Positions 39,434-48,311 of a stretch of DNA of 64,000 nucleotides are shown piece by piece. Numbering within the stretch: position 1 is the stretch's first letter; every line of letters begins with the position of its first letter. The stretch spans positions 186,001-250,000 of the forward strand of contig NZ_CAJQYY010000002.1 in assembly GCF_907164575.1 (NCBI RefSeq), read 5' to 3'. Source of the stretch: Paraburkholderia gardini (GTDB lineage: Bacteria > Pseudomonadota > Gammaproteobacteria > Burkholderiales > Burkholderiaceae). A model generated the notes under the pieces. That model did not search any database. It was not told where the DNA came from and saw only the letters and a program-made list of their open reading frames with translations. The position numbers were made by a program, and so were the translations under genes.

Positions 39434-40344
39434 TGCGCACCTCCGGAAACGACAGCGCCTGCCGGACTGTTCGCGTGCGACCCCGGCGGCAACGACGGCC
39501 CTGACGCCCCGCGGCTCGTACGCCGTTGCAGATACCACTGCAGCGTGTTGATCAGCAGCAGCATCAGGAACGACACGACCAGCATGACAACCGCCAGCGC
39601 CGTCGCGCCCGCATAGTCGTACTGTTCGAGCTTGGTGATGATGAGAAGCGAGGTGATTTCAGATTTCATCGGCACGTTGCCCGCGATGAAAATCACCGAG
39701 CCGTACTCGCCGAGCGCACGGGCGAAGGCCAGCGCGAAACCTGTCAGCAGCGCGGGAAAAACGGCGGGCAGCACGACCCGGCGAAACGTCAGCCAGCGCG
39801 ACGCACCGAGGCAGGCAGCGGCTTCTTCCTGTTCGCGCTCGAACTCCTCCAGCACCGGCTGCACAGTACGCACGACAAACGGCAAACCGATGAACGTCAG
39901 CGCGACCAGCACGCCCGCCGGCGTGAACGCGACCTTGATGCCGAGCGGCACGAGAAACTGTCCGAGCCAGCCGTTGCCCGCATACACGGCGGCAAGCGAA
40001 ATACCGGCCACGGAGGTCGGCAGCGCGAACGGCAGATCGACGACCGCATCGACGAGACGTCTGAACGGAAACGTATAGCGCACCAGCACCCACGCCACCA
40101 GAAAGCCGAATACGGCATTGATCAGCGCGCCGCCCAGCGCGGCGAAGAATGTCAGCCGGTACGACGCGAGCACGCGCGGCGACGTCACGGCGCGCACGAA
40201 CTGCGGCCAGTCGAGCGTCGCGGTTTTCAGGAAGGTCGCCGCAAGCGGAATCAACACCACGAGGCTCAGATACGCCACCGTGATACCGAGTGTCAGGCCG
40301 AAGCCGGGTAACGCGCTCGGCTTGCGGAAGGTCAACGTCGTCAT
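39430..40344 (-). CDS. cysT: Sulfate ABC transporter permease CysT (CysU)
   Basis: 304 residues, six membrane helices and the EAA loop [18 protein letters not shown]. Starts [20 protein letters not shown]. Forms the sulfate channel with CysW. It follows the binding-protein gene by 174 bases that include a stem-loop. Confidence 0.95.
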   Translation of the reverse strand: MTTLTFRKPSALPGFGLTLGITVAYLSLVVLIPLAATFLKTATLDWPQFVRAVTSPRVLASYRLTFFAALGGALINAVFGFLVAWVLVRYTFPFRRLVDAVVDLPFALPTSVAGISLAAVYAGNGWLGQFLVPLGIKVAFTPAGVLVALTFIGLPFVVRTVQPVLEEFEREQEEAAACLGASRWLTFRRVVLPAVFPALLTGFALAFARALGEYGSVIFIAGNVPMKSEITSLLIITKLEQYDYAGATALAVVMLVVSFLMLLLINTLQWYLQRRTSRGASGPSLPPGSHANSPAGAVVSGGAQ

Positions 40345-40440
40345 GCTGGATGCTCGTTCGGGGTTAAAACCGCTTTCAATTCACGCTCGAAACAGGTGAA
40401 GGCGGGTTTAGCCGGATTGAAACTCAGGGGCCCATCCAGT

Positions 40441-40473
40441 CAGAAAGGCGCACCCGACGGGCACGCCTTTCTG
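40441..40473 (-). terminator. Stem-loop between sbp and cysT
   Basis: CAGAAAGGCG (40441-40450) pairs with CGCCTTTCTG (40464-40473), and the loop contains CCC-GA-CGGG pairing. No long T run follows on the minus strand, so it could be an attenuating or RNA-stabilising hairpin that keeps sbp message more abundant than the transporter message, as in many binding-protein operons. Confidence 0.6.
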
Positions 40474-40518
40474 GCCTTACTGCTGATCCTCATGCTCATA
40501 CATCGCGAGGGAACGGCT

Positions 40519-41559
40519 TCACTGCGGCTGATAGATCGAATCGAAGACGCCGCCGTCCGCGAAGTGAGTCTTCTGGGCGTTGGCCCAGCCGCCAAAGCTG
40601 TCGTCGACGGTGTAGAGCTTCAGCTTCGGAAACTTCGCCGTCAGCGCGGCCGGCACCTTGTCCGAACGCGGCCGGTAAAAATTCTTCGCGGCGATCTCCT
40701 GGCCTTCCTCGCTATACAGGAAGTTCAGATACGCCTCGGCCAGCTTGCGTGTGCCATGTCTATCGACGACCTTGTCGACCACCGCGACCGGCGGTTCAGC
40801 CAGGATACTCACCGAAGGCACGACGATCTCGAACTTGTCCGCGCCGAATTCCTTGATCGACAGGAACGCCTCGTTTTCCCACGCAATCAGCACGTCGCCG
40901 ATATCGCGCTGCACGAAGCTCGTCGTCGCGCCGCGTGCGCCGGAATCGAGCACGCCTGCATTCTTGTAGAGCTTGCTGACGAACTCCTTCGCCTTCTGGG
41001 CGTTGCCGCCCGGCTGATGTTCGGCATAGGCCCACGCGGCCAGATAGTTCCAGCGCGCGCCGCCCGATGTCTTCGGGTTCGGCGTCACGATCGACACGCC
41101 GGGCTTCACAAGATCGTCCCAATCCTTGATGTGCTTCGGGTTGCCCTTGCGCACGAGAAACACGATCGTCGAGGTGTACGGCGACGCATTGTCCGGCAGA
41201 CGCTTCTGCCAGTTCCTGTCGATAAGCCCTTTGGCGGCCAGCGCGTCGATGTCGTAAGCCAGCGCGAGCGTCACCACGTCGGCCTGCAACCCGTCGAGCA
41301 CCGAGCGCGCCTGGGCGCCCGAGCCGCCGTGCGACTGCTTGAACGTGACCTGCTCGCCGGTCTTCGCCTTCCATTCCTTGCCGAACGCCTGGTTGATGTC
41401 CTGATACAACTCGCGTGTTGGGTCGTATGAGACGTTCAACAACGTCGTCGCATCCGCTGCGTGCGCCTGAGCGGCGAAACCGGCCGCTGCCGCGACGCCC
41501 AGCGCGAGCGCCGTAACGATTTGTCGTGTCCTGTCTGCCAGCCCCGTGCTGCTGTTCAT
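40519..41559 (-). CDS. sbp: Periplasmic sulfate-binding protein
   Basis: 346 residues. A signal peptide ends near AAQAHAADA (residue ~35). The mature part has the sulfate/thiosulfate-binding pattern [34 protein letters not shown], and [16 protein letters not shown]. Captures sulfate for CysTWA. CysP is a close paralogue; Sbp is the likelier name here. Divergent from lexA across a 293-base gap. Confidence 0.94.
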   Translation of the reverse strand: MNSSTGLADRTRQIVTALALGVAAAAGFAAQAHAADATTLLNVSYDPTRELYQDINQAFGKEWKAKTGEQVTFKQSHGGSGAQARSVLDGLQADVVTLALAYDIDALAAKGLIDRNWQKRLPDNASPYTSTIVFLVRKGNPKHIKDWDDLVKPGVSIVTPNPKTSGGARWNYLAAWAYAEHQPGGNAQKAKEFVSKLYKNAGVLDSGARGATTSFVQRDIGDVLIAWENEAFLSIKEFGADKFEIVVPSVSILAEPPVAVVDKVVDRHGTRKLAEAYLNFLYSEEGQEIAAKNFYRPRSDKVPAALTAKFPKLKLYTVDDSFGGWANAQKTHFADGGVFDSIYQPQ

Positions 41560-41639
41560 TGACGAATTCTCCGGTCTGTTCTTTCGTTATTGCGGCGTGT
41601 GTGCGTTGCTTTGCATCGATTGAGAGGCAGTCTATCGAA

Positions 41640-41700
41640 CGGCCTTCATCATTAAAAATAATTGTTCTTCATTTTTTAATACTTAAAAGTGGTAACGACC
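41640..41700 (-). promoter_or_regulatory. AT-rich probable control region of sbp
   Basis: A 60-base AT-rich island in otherwise GC-rich DNA (TTAAAAATAATTGTTC and TTTTTTAATACTTAAAA) lies 80-140 bases ahead of the sbp start. CysB sites in other bacteria are AT-rich and lie upstream of sulfate genes, so this is a candidate CysB binding region; the exact site cannot be fixed. Confidence 0.4.
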
Positions 41701-41809
41701 GCCTGGCGCGGTGTTGCGGCACGAATCCGGGTGCAATAGCGTCAAAAAACGCCGTTCCAGCGGCGCCGGTCCGGGCGAACTTAAAGTAAAGCTTGAAATG
41801 TGCGGATTA

Positions 41810-41825
41810 CTGTATAAAAATACAG
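41810..41825. promoter_or_regulatory. LexA box 1 (SOS operator) of lexA
   Basis: CTGTATAAAAATACAG, a CTGT-N8-ACAG palindrome matching the gamma/beta-proteobacterial SOS box, 28 bases before the lexA ATG. Confidence 0.92.
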
Positions 41826-41829
41826 TCAC

Positions 41830-41845
41830 CTGTTCATCCATACAG
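41830..41845. promoter_or_regulatory. LexA box 2 (SOS operator) of lexA
   Basis: CTGTTCATCCATACAG, a second CTGT-N8-ACAG site 4 bases after the first and 7 bases before the lexA ATG. Two adjacent boxes are usual in front of autoregulated lexA genes. Confidence 0.88.
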
Positions 41846-41852
41846 TGGCGCC

Positions 41853-42503
41853 ATGACCAAACTCACCGCACGACAGCAGCAGGTTTTCGATCTGATCCGC
41901 CGGGCGATCGAACGCACCGGCTTCCCGCCCACCCGCGCGGAGATTGCAGCCGAACTCGGTTTCAGCTCGGCGAACTCGGCGGAAGAACATTTGCGCGCGC
42001 TGGCGCGCAAAGGCGTGATCGAGCTTGCAGCGGGCGCCTCGCGTGGCATCCGTCTGCTGTTGGGTTCGGATGACAGCCCTTATCAGTTCACGCTGCCCCA
42101 CTCGAGCATCATGCAACTGTCGCTGCCGCTGATCGGCCGGGTTGCAGCAGGTAGCCCGATCCTCGCGCAGGAACATATCTCGCAGCATTACGCATGTGAC
42201 CCGGCGCTCTTTTCGAGCAAGCCAGACTACCTGCTGAAGGTCCGCGGGCTGTCGATGCGCGACGCGGGCATCTTCGACGGCGACCTGCTCGCCGTCCAGA
42301 AGAAGAGCGAAGCGAAAGACGGGCAGATCATCGTGGCCCGGATCGGCGACGACGTGACGGTAAAGCGCCTGAAGCGCCGGCCGGACGGTATCGAACTGAT
42401 CGCCGAGAATCCCGATTACGACAACATCTTTGTTCAGGCCGGCAGCGGGGAATTCGCGCTCGAAGGCATTGCAGTCGGGCTGATCCGCCCGACTGAATTC
42501 TGA
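41853..42503 (+). CDS. lexA: LexA repressor
   Basis: SOS master repressor, 216 residues. N-terminal winged helix ([33 protein letters not shown]), Ala99-Gly100 self-cleavage bond in GRVAAGSPI, catalytic Ser134 in [13 protein letters not shown] and Lys171 in TVKRLKR. The start at 41853 follows directly after the two operator boxes; an in-frame ATG at 41793 lies upstream of them and would not fit. Confidence 0.97.
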   Translation: MTKLTARQQQVFDLIRRAIERTGFPPTRAEIAAELGFSSANSAEEHLRALARKGVIELAAGASRGIRLLLGSDDSPYQFTLPHSSIMQLSLPLIGRVAAGSPILAQEHISQHYACDPALFSSKPDYLLKVRGLSMRDAGIFDGDLLAVQKKSEAKDGQIIVARIGDDVTVKRLKRRPDGIELIAENPDYDNIFVQAGSGEFALEGIAVGLIRPTEF

Positions 42504-42522
42504 ACTTCGCCTGGAGAGTTAC

Positions 42523-42864
42523 ATGGAACGTCTTGCCCGCCTGCTCCCTTTCCGTCAGTTCGGACGTCTGCGTCATCTGCGCAACCTGGTGCCGTGCGGG
42601 GCGCTCGACGTTCTCCATGCGCCGTCGCTGTTCGAGCGTGACGCAACGACAGAAACGCCCACGCTGCCTTCCGCAATGCCGGCGTTTGCGCGTGTCTCGC
42701 TGAATTCCGGGCTGAATGCGGAGCCGGGGCGCCGCGCCCCGGTGCGCGTGTATCACGGGCCGTCACGACTCATCATGGTGGGAACGGTCGACGCCGTATG
42801 CAGCATGATCGATCGCTGCATCGCCGAAGAAAGCGCGGCGATGCAAGGCGCGCTGTTCGAATAA
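42523..42864 (+). CDS. Hypothetical protein directly behind lexA
   Basis: 113 residues, no family recognised. It is Arg/Leu-rich at the N-terminus (MERLARLLPFRQFGRLRHLR) and has a possible beta segment RVYHGPSRLIMVGTVDAVCSM followed by an acidic C-terminal helix. Starts 19 bases after the lexA stop with CTGGAGAG as ribosome site, so it is likely carried on the SOS-induced lexA message. Many bacteria place a cell-division inhibitor in this spot, but no SulA-like similarity is visible. Confidence 0.7.
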   Translation: MERLARLLPFRQFGRLRHLRNLVPCGALDVLHAPSLFERDATTETPTLPSAMPAFARVSLNSGLNAEPGRRAPVRVYHGPSRLIMVGTVDAVCSMIDRCIAEESAAMQGALFE

Positions 42865-42937
42865 CTGAAGGCGCGCGAGAGCGGTTTCCCGCGGCTGTGT
42901 CGCTGTGTGGCGCGTCACAAGGGATCGTTTCCGCTTT

Positions 42938-42978
42938 GTTGCGGTCAACGTTAAATAACATTTAACGTTGACCGCAAC
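42938..42978. repeat. Perfect 19-bp inverted repeat with 3-base loop
   Basis: GTTGCGGTCAACGTTAAAT (42938-42956) and its exact reverse complement (42960-42978) flank AAC. The right arm ends two bases before the ATG of the next gene. No T run follows, so a simple terminator is unlikely; a cruciform, an operator or an RNA hairpin that occludes the ribosome site are possible. Confidence 0.9.
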
Positions 42979-42980
42979 TT

Positions 42981-43637
42981 ATGAGTGTTCTGATACCCAC
43001 ACGAAACCGACGGCCCTTCCACGCGTTCGTGATCACGATCGTTGTTGTCGCTGTTATCGCTGCGCTTGGGTATGGTTATGCGTCGCCTTACGTCGCGCTC
43101 GATCGCCTGAAACGTGCCGCCGACGCCCGCGATGCCGAAACGGTCAATGAATACGTCGACTTTCCGGCGCTGCGCGACAGCCTGAAGCAGCAGGTCACCG
43201 GCCTGCTCGCACGGCGGCTCGATGCGCAACACAACGGCAATCCGCTTGCCGCGATCGGCGCAATGATCGGCGTTGCATTGATTGGTCCGCTGGTGGACGC
43301 GTACGCGACACCAGATGGCGTCGCCGCATTGCTGAATGGCATGCCGCCGCGCGGCGAACCCGGCGAACGGCCGCCCGAGCCGGCTGGCCCGGTGGCGAAT
43401 GGCGCAACGGGTGGTCAGACGGACGCACCGTCGGCTGGAACGGCAACGGCGCCCGCATCTTCAACCGTGGTCCAGCAGACGCCGCCCCAGCCGCCGCAAA
43501 CTACCGCGGGCTATCGCGGAATCAACGAGTTCGTCGTCACGTATCAGCACGGCGTCGGCGATACGCGCTATTCCGCGATCCTGCGCCGCGATGGACTCTT
43601 TTCGTGGAAGCTGTCCGCCGTCGATCTCAACGGCTGA
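42981..43637 (+). CDS. DUF2939 domain membrane-anchored protein
   Basis: 218 residues: short basic N-terminus, membrane helix at about 15-35 (HAFVITIVVVAVIAALGYGY), then a periplasmic part with the DUF2939 pattern SPYVALDRLKRAADARDAETVNEYVDFPALRDSLK (in segments), a Pro/Gly/Ala-rich linker at 115-165 and a final INEFVVTYQHGVGDTRYSAIL strand region. Function unknown. No Shine-Dalgarno is visible because a perfect inverted repeat abuts the ATG. Confidence 0.82.
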   Translation: MSVLIPTRNRRPFHAFVITIVVVAVIAALGYGYASPYVALDRLKRAADARDAETVNEYVDFPALRDSLKQQVTGLLARRLDAQHNGNPLAAIGAMIGVALIGPLVDAYATPDGVAALLNGMPPRGEPGERPPEPAGPVANGATGGQTDAPSAGTATAPASSTVVQQTPPQPPQTTAGYRGINEFVVTYQHGVGDTRYSAILRRDGLFSWKLSAVDLNG

Positions 43638-43669
43638 ACAGCGTCTCTACCCCGAGATCGGGTGGAGCC

Positions 43670-44134
43670 TCAGGCAGCCGCCTGTTGCTGCTCCGCCACT
43701 GAAGAACACGCAACCAGGATGCTGCACGAGACACGATCCAGCAGCGGCGTGTTGCCCGCGCCCATCCACCATCGCGAAAGGCCGGTACGGCATCGATGGC
43801 CGACCACGACCAGGTCGACCTGCAACTGGTTCGCCAGACTGGCGATTTCATCGATCGGATTCCCGAACGCAAAATGCCCGTGCGCCTGAACGCCACGTTC
43901 GGTGAGCCAGTTCACGCCTTCCTCGAGAATGTCGCGGGCGGTGTCTTCGAAACGGCCACAGGCGACATCGGTGAGCAAACCCGCGCTCTGCGCGATGCTC
44001 GAGCGCATGTCGACGACCGACAGCAGGTGCGTTTCGGCCTTCAGGTCCAGTGCAAGGTCAGCGCCGCAACGCAGCGCCTTGCGGCCTTCGCGCGAGCCGT
44101 CGTAGCACAGCAGGATTTTTTGGTAGCTCGCCAT
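43670..44134 (-). CDS. Universal stress protein (UspA family)
   Basis: 154 residues with a UspA fold: SYQKILLCYDGSREGRKALRCG at the start and LQVDLVVVGHRCRTGLSRWW near residue 110, the nucleotide-binding loop, then SCSILVACSS. Role in stress survival is general for the family; no specific partner is seen. The second of two close ATGs (44134) has GGGAG six bases ahead and is preferred. Confidence 0.9.
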   Translation of the reverse strand: MASYQKILLCYDGSREGRKALRCGADLALDLKAETHLLSVVDMRSSIAQSAGLLTDVACGRFEDTARDILEEGVNWLTERGVQAHGHFAFGNPIDEIASLANQLQVDLVVVGHRCRTGLSRWWMGAGNTPLLDRVSCSILVACSSVAEQQQAAA

Positions 44135-44390
44135 GGTCATCTCCCATCCGCGTCGATCGCGGCTTCACTTCAATCATGGTGCGCCGCAATTCAGGTTGCA
44201 AGGGATGGAAAACGCCAGGTGCGTCGCCACCGCATTTGATGCCCTGCCGCAGTGCAAAAGATGCCCCGGCGCTGCGCCATGACGCCCAGCGCATCGCCAG
44301 CGATGCCCTTAGAATAGCCTGCCCCCGCCTCGCAGGCGTCGCGGGCGTTTTTCAACGCAGGCTCGAAACGAACGGAGCAGGTCTCGCCCC

Positions 44391-45305
44391 ATGTCAGCCG
44401 CTGCAATCGAATTCGAAGACGTGAAGAAGCATTATGGAGATAAGACCGTCGTCGACGGCCTCTCGTTCCACGTGCGCGCCGGTGAGTGTTTCGGCCTGCT
44501 CGGCCCGAACGGCGCCGGCAAGACGACGACCCTGCGCATGCTGCTCGGCATCGCCGCACCCGATGCGGGCACGATCCGTCTTTGCGGTGAGCCGATCCCG
44601 TCGCGGGCGCGTTACGCGCGCATGCGCGTGGGCGTCGTACCGCAGTTCGACAATCTCGATCCCGATTTCACCGTCCGCGAGAATCTGCTGGTGTTCGGCC
44701 GCTACTTCGGCCTGAGCGCGGTAAAGACGCGCGATCTCGTGCCGTCGCTGCTCGAATTCGCGCGGCTCGAAAGCAAGGCCGACGCGCGCGTCGGCGAACT
44801 CTCGGGCGGCATGAAGCGACGTCTCACGCTGGCCCGCGCGCTCGTCAACGATCCCGACGTGCTGATCATGGACGAGCCCACCACTGGTCTCGACCCGCAG
44901 GCGCGACATCTAATCTGGGAGCGGCTGCGTTCGCTGCTCACGCGCGGCAAGACGATCCTGCTCACCACCCACTTCATGGAAGAGGCCGAGCGGCTGTGTC
45001 ACCGCGTGTGCGTCATCGAGGAAGGCCGCAAGATCGCGGAAGGCGCGCCGCGCGAGCTGATCGCATCGGAGATCGGTTGCGATGTGATCGAGATTTACGG
45101 CCCGGACCCCGCGACGCTGCGCGACGAACTCACGCCGCTCGCCGTGCGCACGGAAATCAGCGGCGAGACGCTGTTCTGCTATGTCGACGATCCGCAGCCC
45201 GTGCATGCCAGGCTCAGACAGCGGACTGATCTGCGCTATCTGCATCGACCGGCCAATCTTGAAGACGTCTTTCTGCGGCTCACCGGCCGCGAGATGCAGG
45301 ACTGA
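44391..45305 (+). CDS. nodI: NodI-type ABC exporter ATP-binding protein
   Basis: 304 residues: ABC-2 exporter ATPase with Walker A GPNGAGKT (38-45), [15 protein letters not shown] signature and [16 protein letters not shown] Walker B. The C-terminal [17 protein letters not shown] is the NodI/DrrA-type extension. In rhizobia NodI exports lipochito-oligosaccharides, but non-symbiotic Burkholderia carry the same pair, so the substrate here is unknown. Followed 87 bases later by nodJ. Confidence 0.88.
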   Translation: MSAAAIEFEDVKKHYGDKTVVDGLSFHVRAGECFGLLGPNGAGKTTTLRMLLGIAAPDAGTIRLCGEPIPSRARYARMRVGVVPQFDNLDPDFTVRENLLVFGRYFGLSAVKTRDLVPSLLEFARLESKADARVGELSGGMKRRLTLARALVNDPDVLIMDEPTTGLDPQARHLIWERLRSLLTRGKTILLTTHFMEEAERLCHRVCVIEEGRKIAEGAPRELIASEIGCDVIEIYGPDPATLRDELTPLAVRTEISGETLFCYVDDPQPVHARLRQRTDLRYLHRPANLEDVFLRLTGREMQD

Positions 45306-45392
45306 CGCACATGAGCACAGCAGCCGCTTCGGCTTCACACGCAAACCGGCTAACCCACTGGTAGCACAGGCAAAGAGATTCACCCGACAGAT

Positions 45393-46223
45393 ATGGACGC
45401 ACGCAGTTACGAATCATCCTCCGCGAAACCTTCCCGGCTGCACGAAGGCTTCGCCGCGCTGCCCGCGAACGCGGTGAACTGGATCGCCGTCTGGCGCCGC
45501 AATTATCTGGTGTGGCGCAAGCTCGCCGTGGCGTCGATGTTCGGCAACCTCGCCGATCCGATGATCTATCTGTTCGGCCTTGGCCTCGGACTCGGGCTGA
45601 TGGTGGGACACGTCGACGGCGTGTCGTACATCGCGTTTCTCGCCGCGGGCACGGTCGCATCGAGCGTGATGATGTCGGCGAGTTTCGAGTCGATGTATTC
45701 GGGCTTTTCGCGCATGCATGTACAACGCACGTGGGAAGCGATCATGCATACGCCGCTGACGCTCGGCGATATCGTGCTGGGTGAAGTGATCTGGGCGGCC
45801 AGCAAATCCGTGCTGTCTGGCGCTGCGATCATGCTGGTGGCAGGCGTGCTCGGCTATGCGAGTTTTCCGTCGATGCTGATCGCGCTGCCCGTCATTGTGC
45901 TGACAGGCCTCGCGTTCGCGAGTCTCGCGATGATCGTGACGGCGATCGCGCCGTCGTACGATTTTTTCATGTTCTATCAGACGCTCGCGCTCACGCCGAT
46001 GATGCTGCTCTCCGGCGTGTTCTTTCCGGTGGCACAGTTGCCGGCAATCGCGCGGCAGGTGACGCTGCTGTTGCCGCTTGCGCACGCGGTGGATCTGATC
46101 CGGCCGGTGATGCTCGGCCGGCCGCTGGAAGGCGTCGCGTTGCACGTCGGCGTGCTGGCGGCGTATGTGATCGTGCCGTTCATCCTGGCTTCCGTGCTGT
46201 TCCGGCGCCGCATGATGCGCTGA
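45393..46223 (+). CDS. nodJ: NodJ-type ABC exporter permease
   Basis: 276-residue ABC-2 type inner-membrane permease with six helices; the [40 protein letters not shown] region (in segments), [25 protein letters not shown] and [20 protein letters not shown] are typical of NodJ. Partner of the upstream ATPase. No nodulation genes occur in the window. Confidence 0.88.
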   Translation: MDARSYESSSAKPSRLHEGFAALPANAVNWIAVWRRNYLVWRKLAVASMFGNLADPMIYLFGLGLGLGLMVGHVDGVSYIAFLAAGTVASSVMMSASFESMYSGFSRMHVQRTWEAIMHTPLTLGDIVLGEVIWAASKSVLSGAAIMLVAGVLGYASFPSMLIALPVIVLTGLAFASLAMIVTAIAPSYDFFMFYQTLALTPMMLLSGVFFPVAQLPAIARQVTLLLPLAHAVDLIRPVMLGRPLEGVALHVGVLAAYVIVPFILASVLFRRRMMR

Positions 46224-46273
46224 ATCCGGACCCGATTACACCCAGGGCGCGATGAAGCGGATGGTGCCGGCGC

Positions 46274-46696
46274 TCAGTCTTCGTCGTCGGTCCACGGAAT
46301 GTCGACGTCGGAAATAAACGCGACGGTGGCGAACGGGCCGCCGTCCTGGCGTCCGATCTTGCCGTCCGCACGCTGCCACTCGACGCGAAACACCGTGCCC
46401 GGATCGTCAGCCACGAGGCGGATCGTGCGCACTTCGTCCTGATCCGCTTCTTCAACCGGGCCGTCGAGCGAAATGAGCAGCGGTTGCGGCCACATGCCGT
46501 CGGCCGGATCGTAGATGCGATCGCCGTCGGGAATCAGCGTGAACGCTTCCACACCGATCGTCGCCGAGGCTTCGACGATCATCTTGCCGAGCGCGCGCAA
46601 CAGCGCGGTCGCGCGCGCCGAGTTCGCCTGGCGGATCGCGAGGTCCCCACGCGTGAGCGCCTGTTCAAGTTTCGGATTCGTTTTCTGTTGCGCCAT
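46274..46696 (-). CDS. Conserved-looking hypothetical protein
   Basis: 140 residues, acidic, soluble, no signal peptide or membrane segment. N-terminal part is helical and charged (MAQQKTNPKLEQALTRGDLA), the rest is beta-rich (GVEAFTLIPDGDRIYDP, FRVEWQRADGKIGRQDG, DVDIPWTDDED at the end). I do not recognise a family. A GGAAACAG stretch precedes the ATG at 46696. Convergent with nodJ, 50 bases away. Confidence 0.75.
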   Translation of the reverse strand: MAQQKTNPKLEQALTRGDLAIRQANSARATALLRALGKMIVEASATIGVEAFTLIPDGDRIYDPADGMWPQPLLISLDGPVEEADQDEVRTIRLVADDPGTVFRVEWQRADGKIGRQDGGPFATVAFISDVDIPWTDDED

Positions 46697-47088
46697 TCTG
46701 TTTCCTGGATTCAATCGTTCTTTTCGCACGGACAGCCGCGTCGCGGCAGCTGGCAGCGGGTGCATGCAATCGCGGGCTGAATCGTACCATCCCGACGCGC
46801 CAGCAGGCAGGTGCACCCGGCTTGCGTCATGCGTGCCGCGCCCGCGCCTTAACCGGTTATGTCGGTCCGCTGTCCCATCCGGATCCCTCAGCCCAGTTCC
46901 CCAGTTTAGGTCGCGTTTGCCGATTGAACACGGCAATTCGTCACCGATCGCGCGGCAACGCACCAATCGGGTCAGGCACCTTCAGACGCGACGCGGCGGC
47001 CGAAAGCAGAACAGCCCCGGCTGAAAAACCGGGGCTGTTCACTGTGCATTGCACGAAAAGCGCGGAAAACCGTCGAAAGCCGGTGAGA
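46697..47088. other. Intergenic region between a hypothetical gene and the aldo/keto reductase
   Basis: 392 bases with no supported gene. Its right end holds a perfect stem-loop (separate entry). The left part must contain the promoter for the hypothetical gene; no strong hexamers are visible. Confidence 0.45.
47010..47039 (-). terminator. Hairpin downstream of the aldo/keto reductase gene
   Basis: AACAGCCCCGG (47010-47020) and CCGGGGCTGTT (47029-47039) form a perfect 11-base stem with a CTGAAAAA loop, 49 bases beyond the reductase stop. No clear T run, so termination strength is uncertain. Confidence 0.6.
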
Positions 47089-48141
47089 TTACGGCGCCGG
47101 ATTCGGTTGCCGCTCGTGAAGCGCCTCGATTTCGGCCAGCACTTCCGGCGACAGCGTCACTTCCACGCTCGCGATGTTTTCCTTCAACTGGTCAAGCGAC
47201 GTCGCACCGACCAGATTGCTCGTGAGAAACGGACGGCTGTTCACGAACGCGAGCGCGAGCTGGGCCGGCGAAAGCCCATGACGCTTCGCGAGTTCGACAT
47301 AGCGCGTCGTCGCCTCGACCGATTGCGGCTTGCTGTAGCGCTGGAAACGCTCGAACAGCGTGATGCGCGCACCAGCCGGACGCGCCCCGCCTTCGTACTT
47401 GCCCGACAGCCAGCCGAAAGCGAGCGGCGAATAGGCGAGCAGACCCACGTTCTCGCGATGGCTGAACTCCGACAGGCCGAGTTCGAACGTACGGTTCAGC
47501 AAGCTGTACGGATTCTGGATGCTGACGATGCGCGGCAGGCCGAGCTTTTCCGACGCGCGCAGAAACTGCGCGACGCCCCACGGCGTCTCGTTCGACACGC
47601 CGATGTGGCGCACCTTGCCTTCCTTCACGAATTCCGCGAGCACCGACAGCGTTTCCTCGATCGGCACCGTGTAGGCGTCGTCGATCCATGGGTACGCCGT
47701 GCGGCCGAACGTCATCGTGCTGCGGTCGGGCCAGTGCAGTTGATACAGGTCGACGTAATCCGTCTGCAGGCGCTTGAGGCTGTCGTTCAGCGCTTCGGTC
47801 AGGTTCTTGCGGTCGAACTGGTTGCCTTCGCCGCGAATGTGCCGCGGGTTGTGCGGCTGGCGGGCCGGGCCGGCGATCTTGGTGGCGAGCACGATCTTCT
47901 CGCGCGCGCTCTGGTGCTGCGCGATCCACGTGCCGATATGGCGTTCGGTCGACCCTTGCGTCTCGGGGCGCGGCGGCACCGGATACATTTCCGCCGCATC
48001 GATCAGATTGACGCCGTGGTCGAGCGCGTAGTCGATCTGCGCATGCGCTTCGCTTTCGGTGTTCTGCTCGCCCCACGTCATCGTGCCGAGGCCGATGACG
48101 CTGACCTTTACGTCCGTTGCGCCGAGTCTGCGGTATTCCAT
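47089..48141 (-). CDS. NADP(H)-dependent aldo/keto reductase (Tas-like)
   Basis: 350 residues, AKR TIM barrel. Starts MEYRRLGATDVKVSVIGLGTMTWG; catalytic tetrad regions are INLIDAAEMYPVPP (Asp, Tyr), LATKIAGPARQP (Lys) and YQLHWPDR (His); SLVNRTFE-like SLLNRTFELGLSEF and SPLAFGWLSGKY complete the fold. Close in length and motifs to E. coli Tas. Physiological substrate not evident. The open frame continues upstream to 48261 but 48141 matches the family start. Confidence 0.9.
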   Translation of the reverse strand: MEYRRLGATDVKVSVIGLGTMTWGEQNTESEAHAQIDYALDHGVNLIDAAEMYPVPPRPETQGSTERHIGTWIAQHQSAREKIVLATKIAGPARQPHNPRHIRGEGNQFDRKNLTEALNDSLKRLQTDYVDLYQLHWPDRSTMTFGRTAYPWIDDAYTVPIEETLSVLAEFVKEGKVRHIGVSNETPWGVAQFLRASEKLGLPRIVSIQNPYSLLNRTFELGLSEFSHRENVGLLAYSPLAFGWLSGKYEGGARPAGARITLFERFQRYSKPQSVEATTRYVELAKRHGLSPAQLALAFVNSRPFLTSNLVGATSLDQLKENIASVEVTLSPEVLAEIEALHERQPNPAP

Positions 48142-48311
48142 CGAACTGTTCCTTGTGCTGTATGTGAACGGAGAAACGTCGAAGTTACCACGCCGGCGCG
48201 CCACGCGCTGGGCCGCTAGAATGACGCTCTCGCGCAGCGCACGCGGATGCGCCACCGACACAGTTCGCGCTGCAATTCGTCAAGGTTTCGCCTGCTTCGC
48301 TCCGGAGTGTC

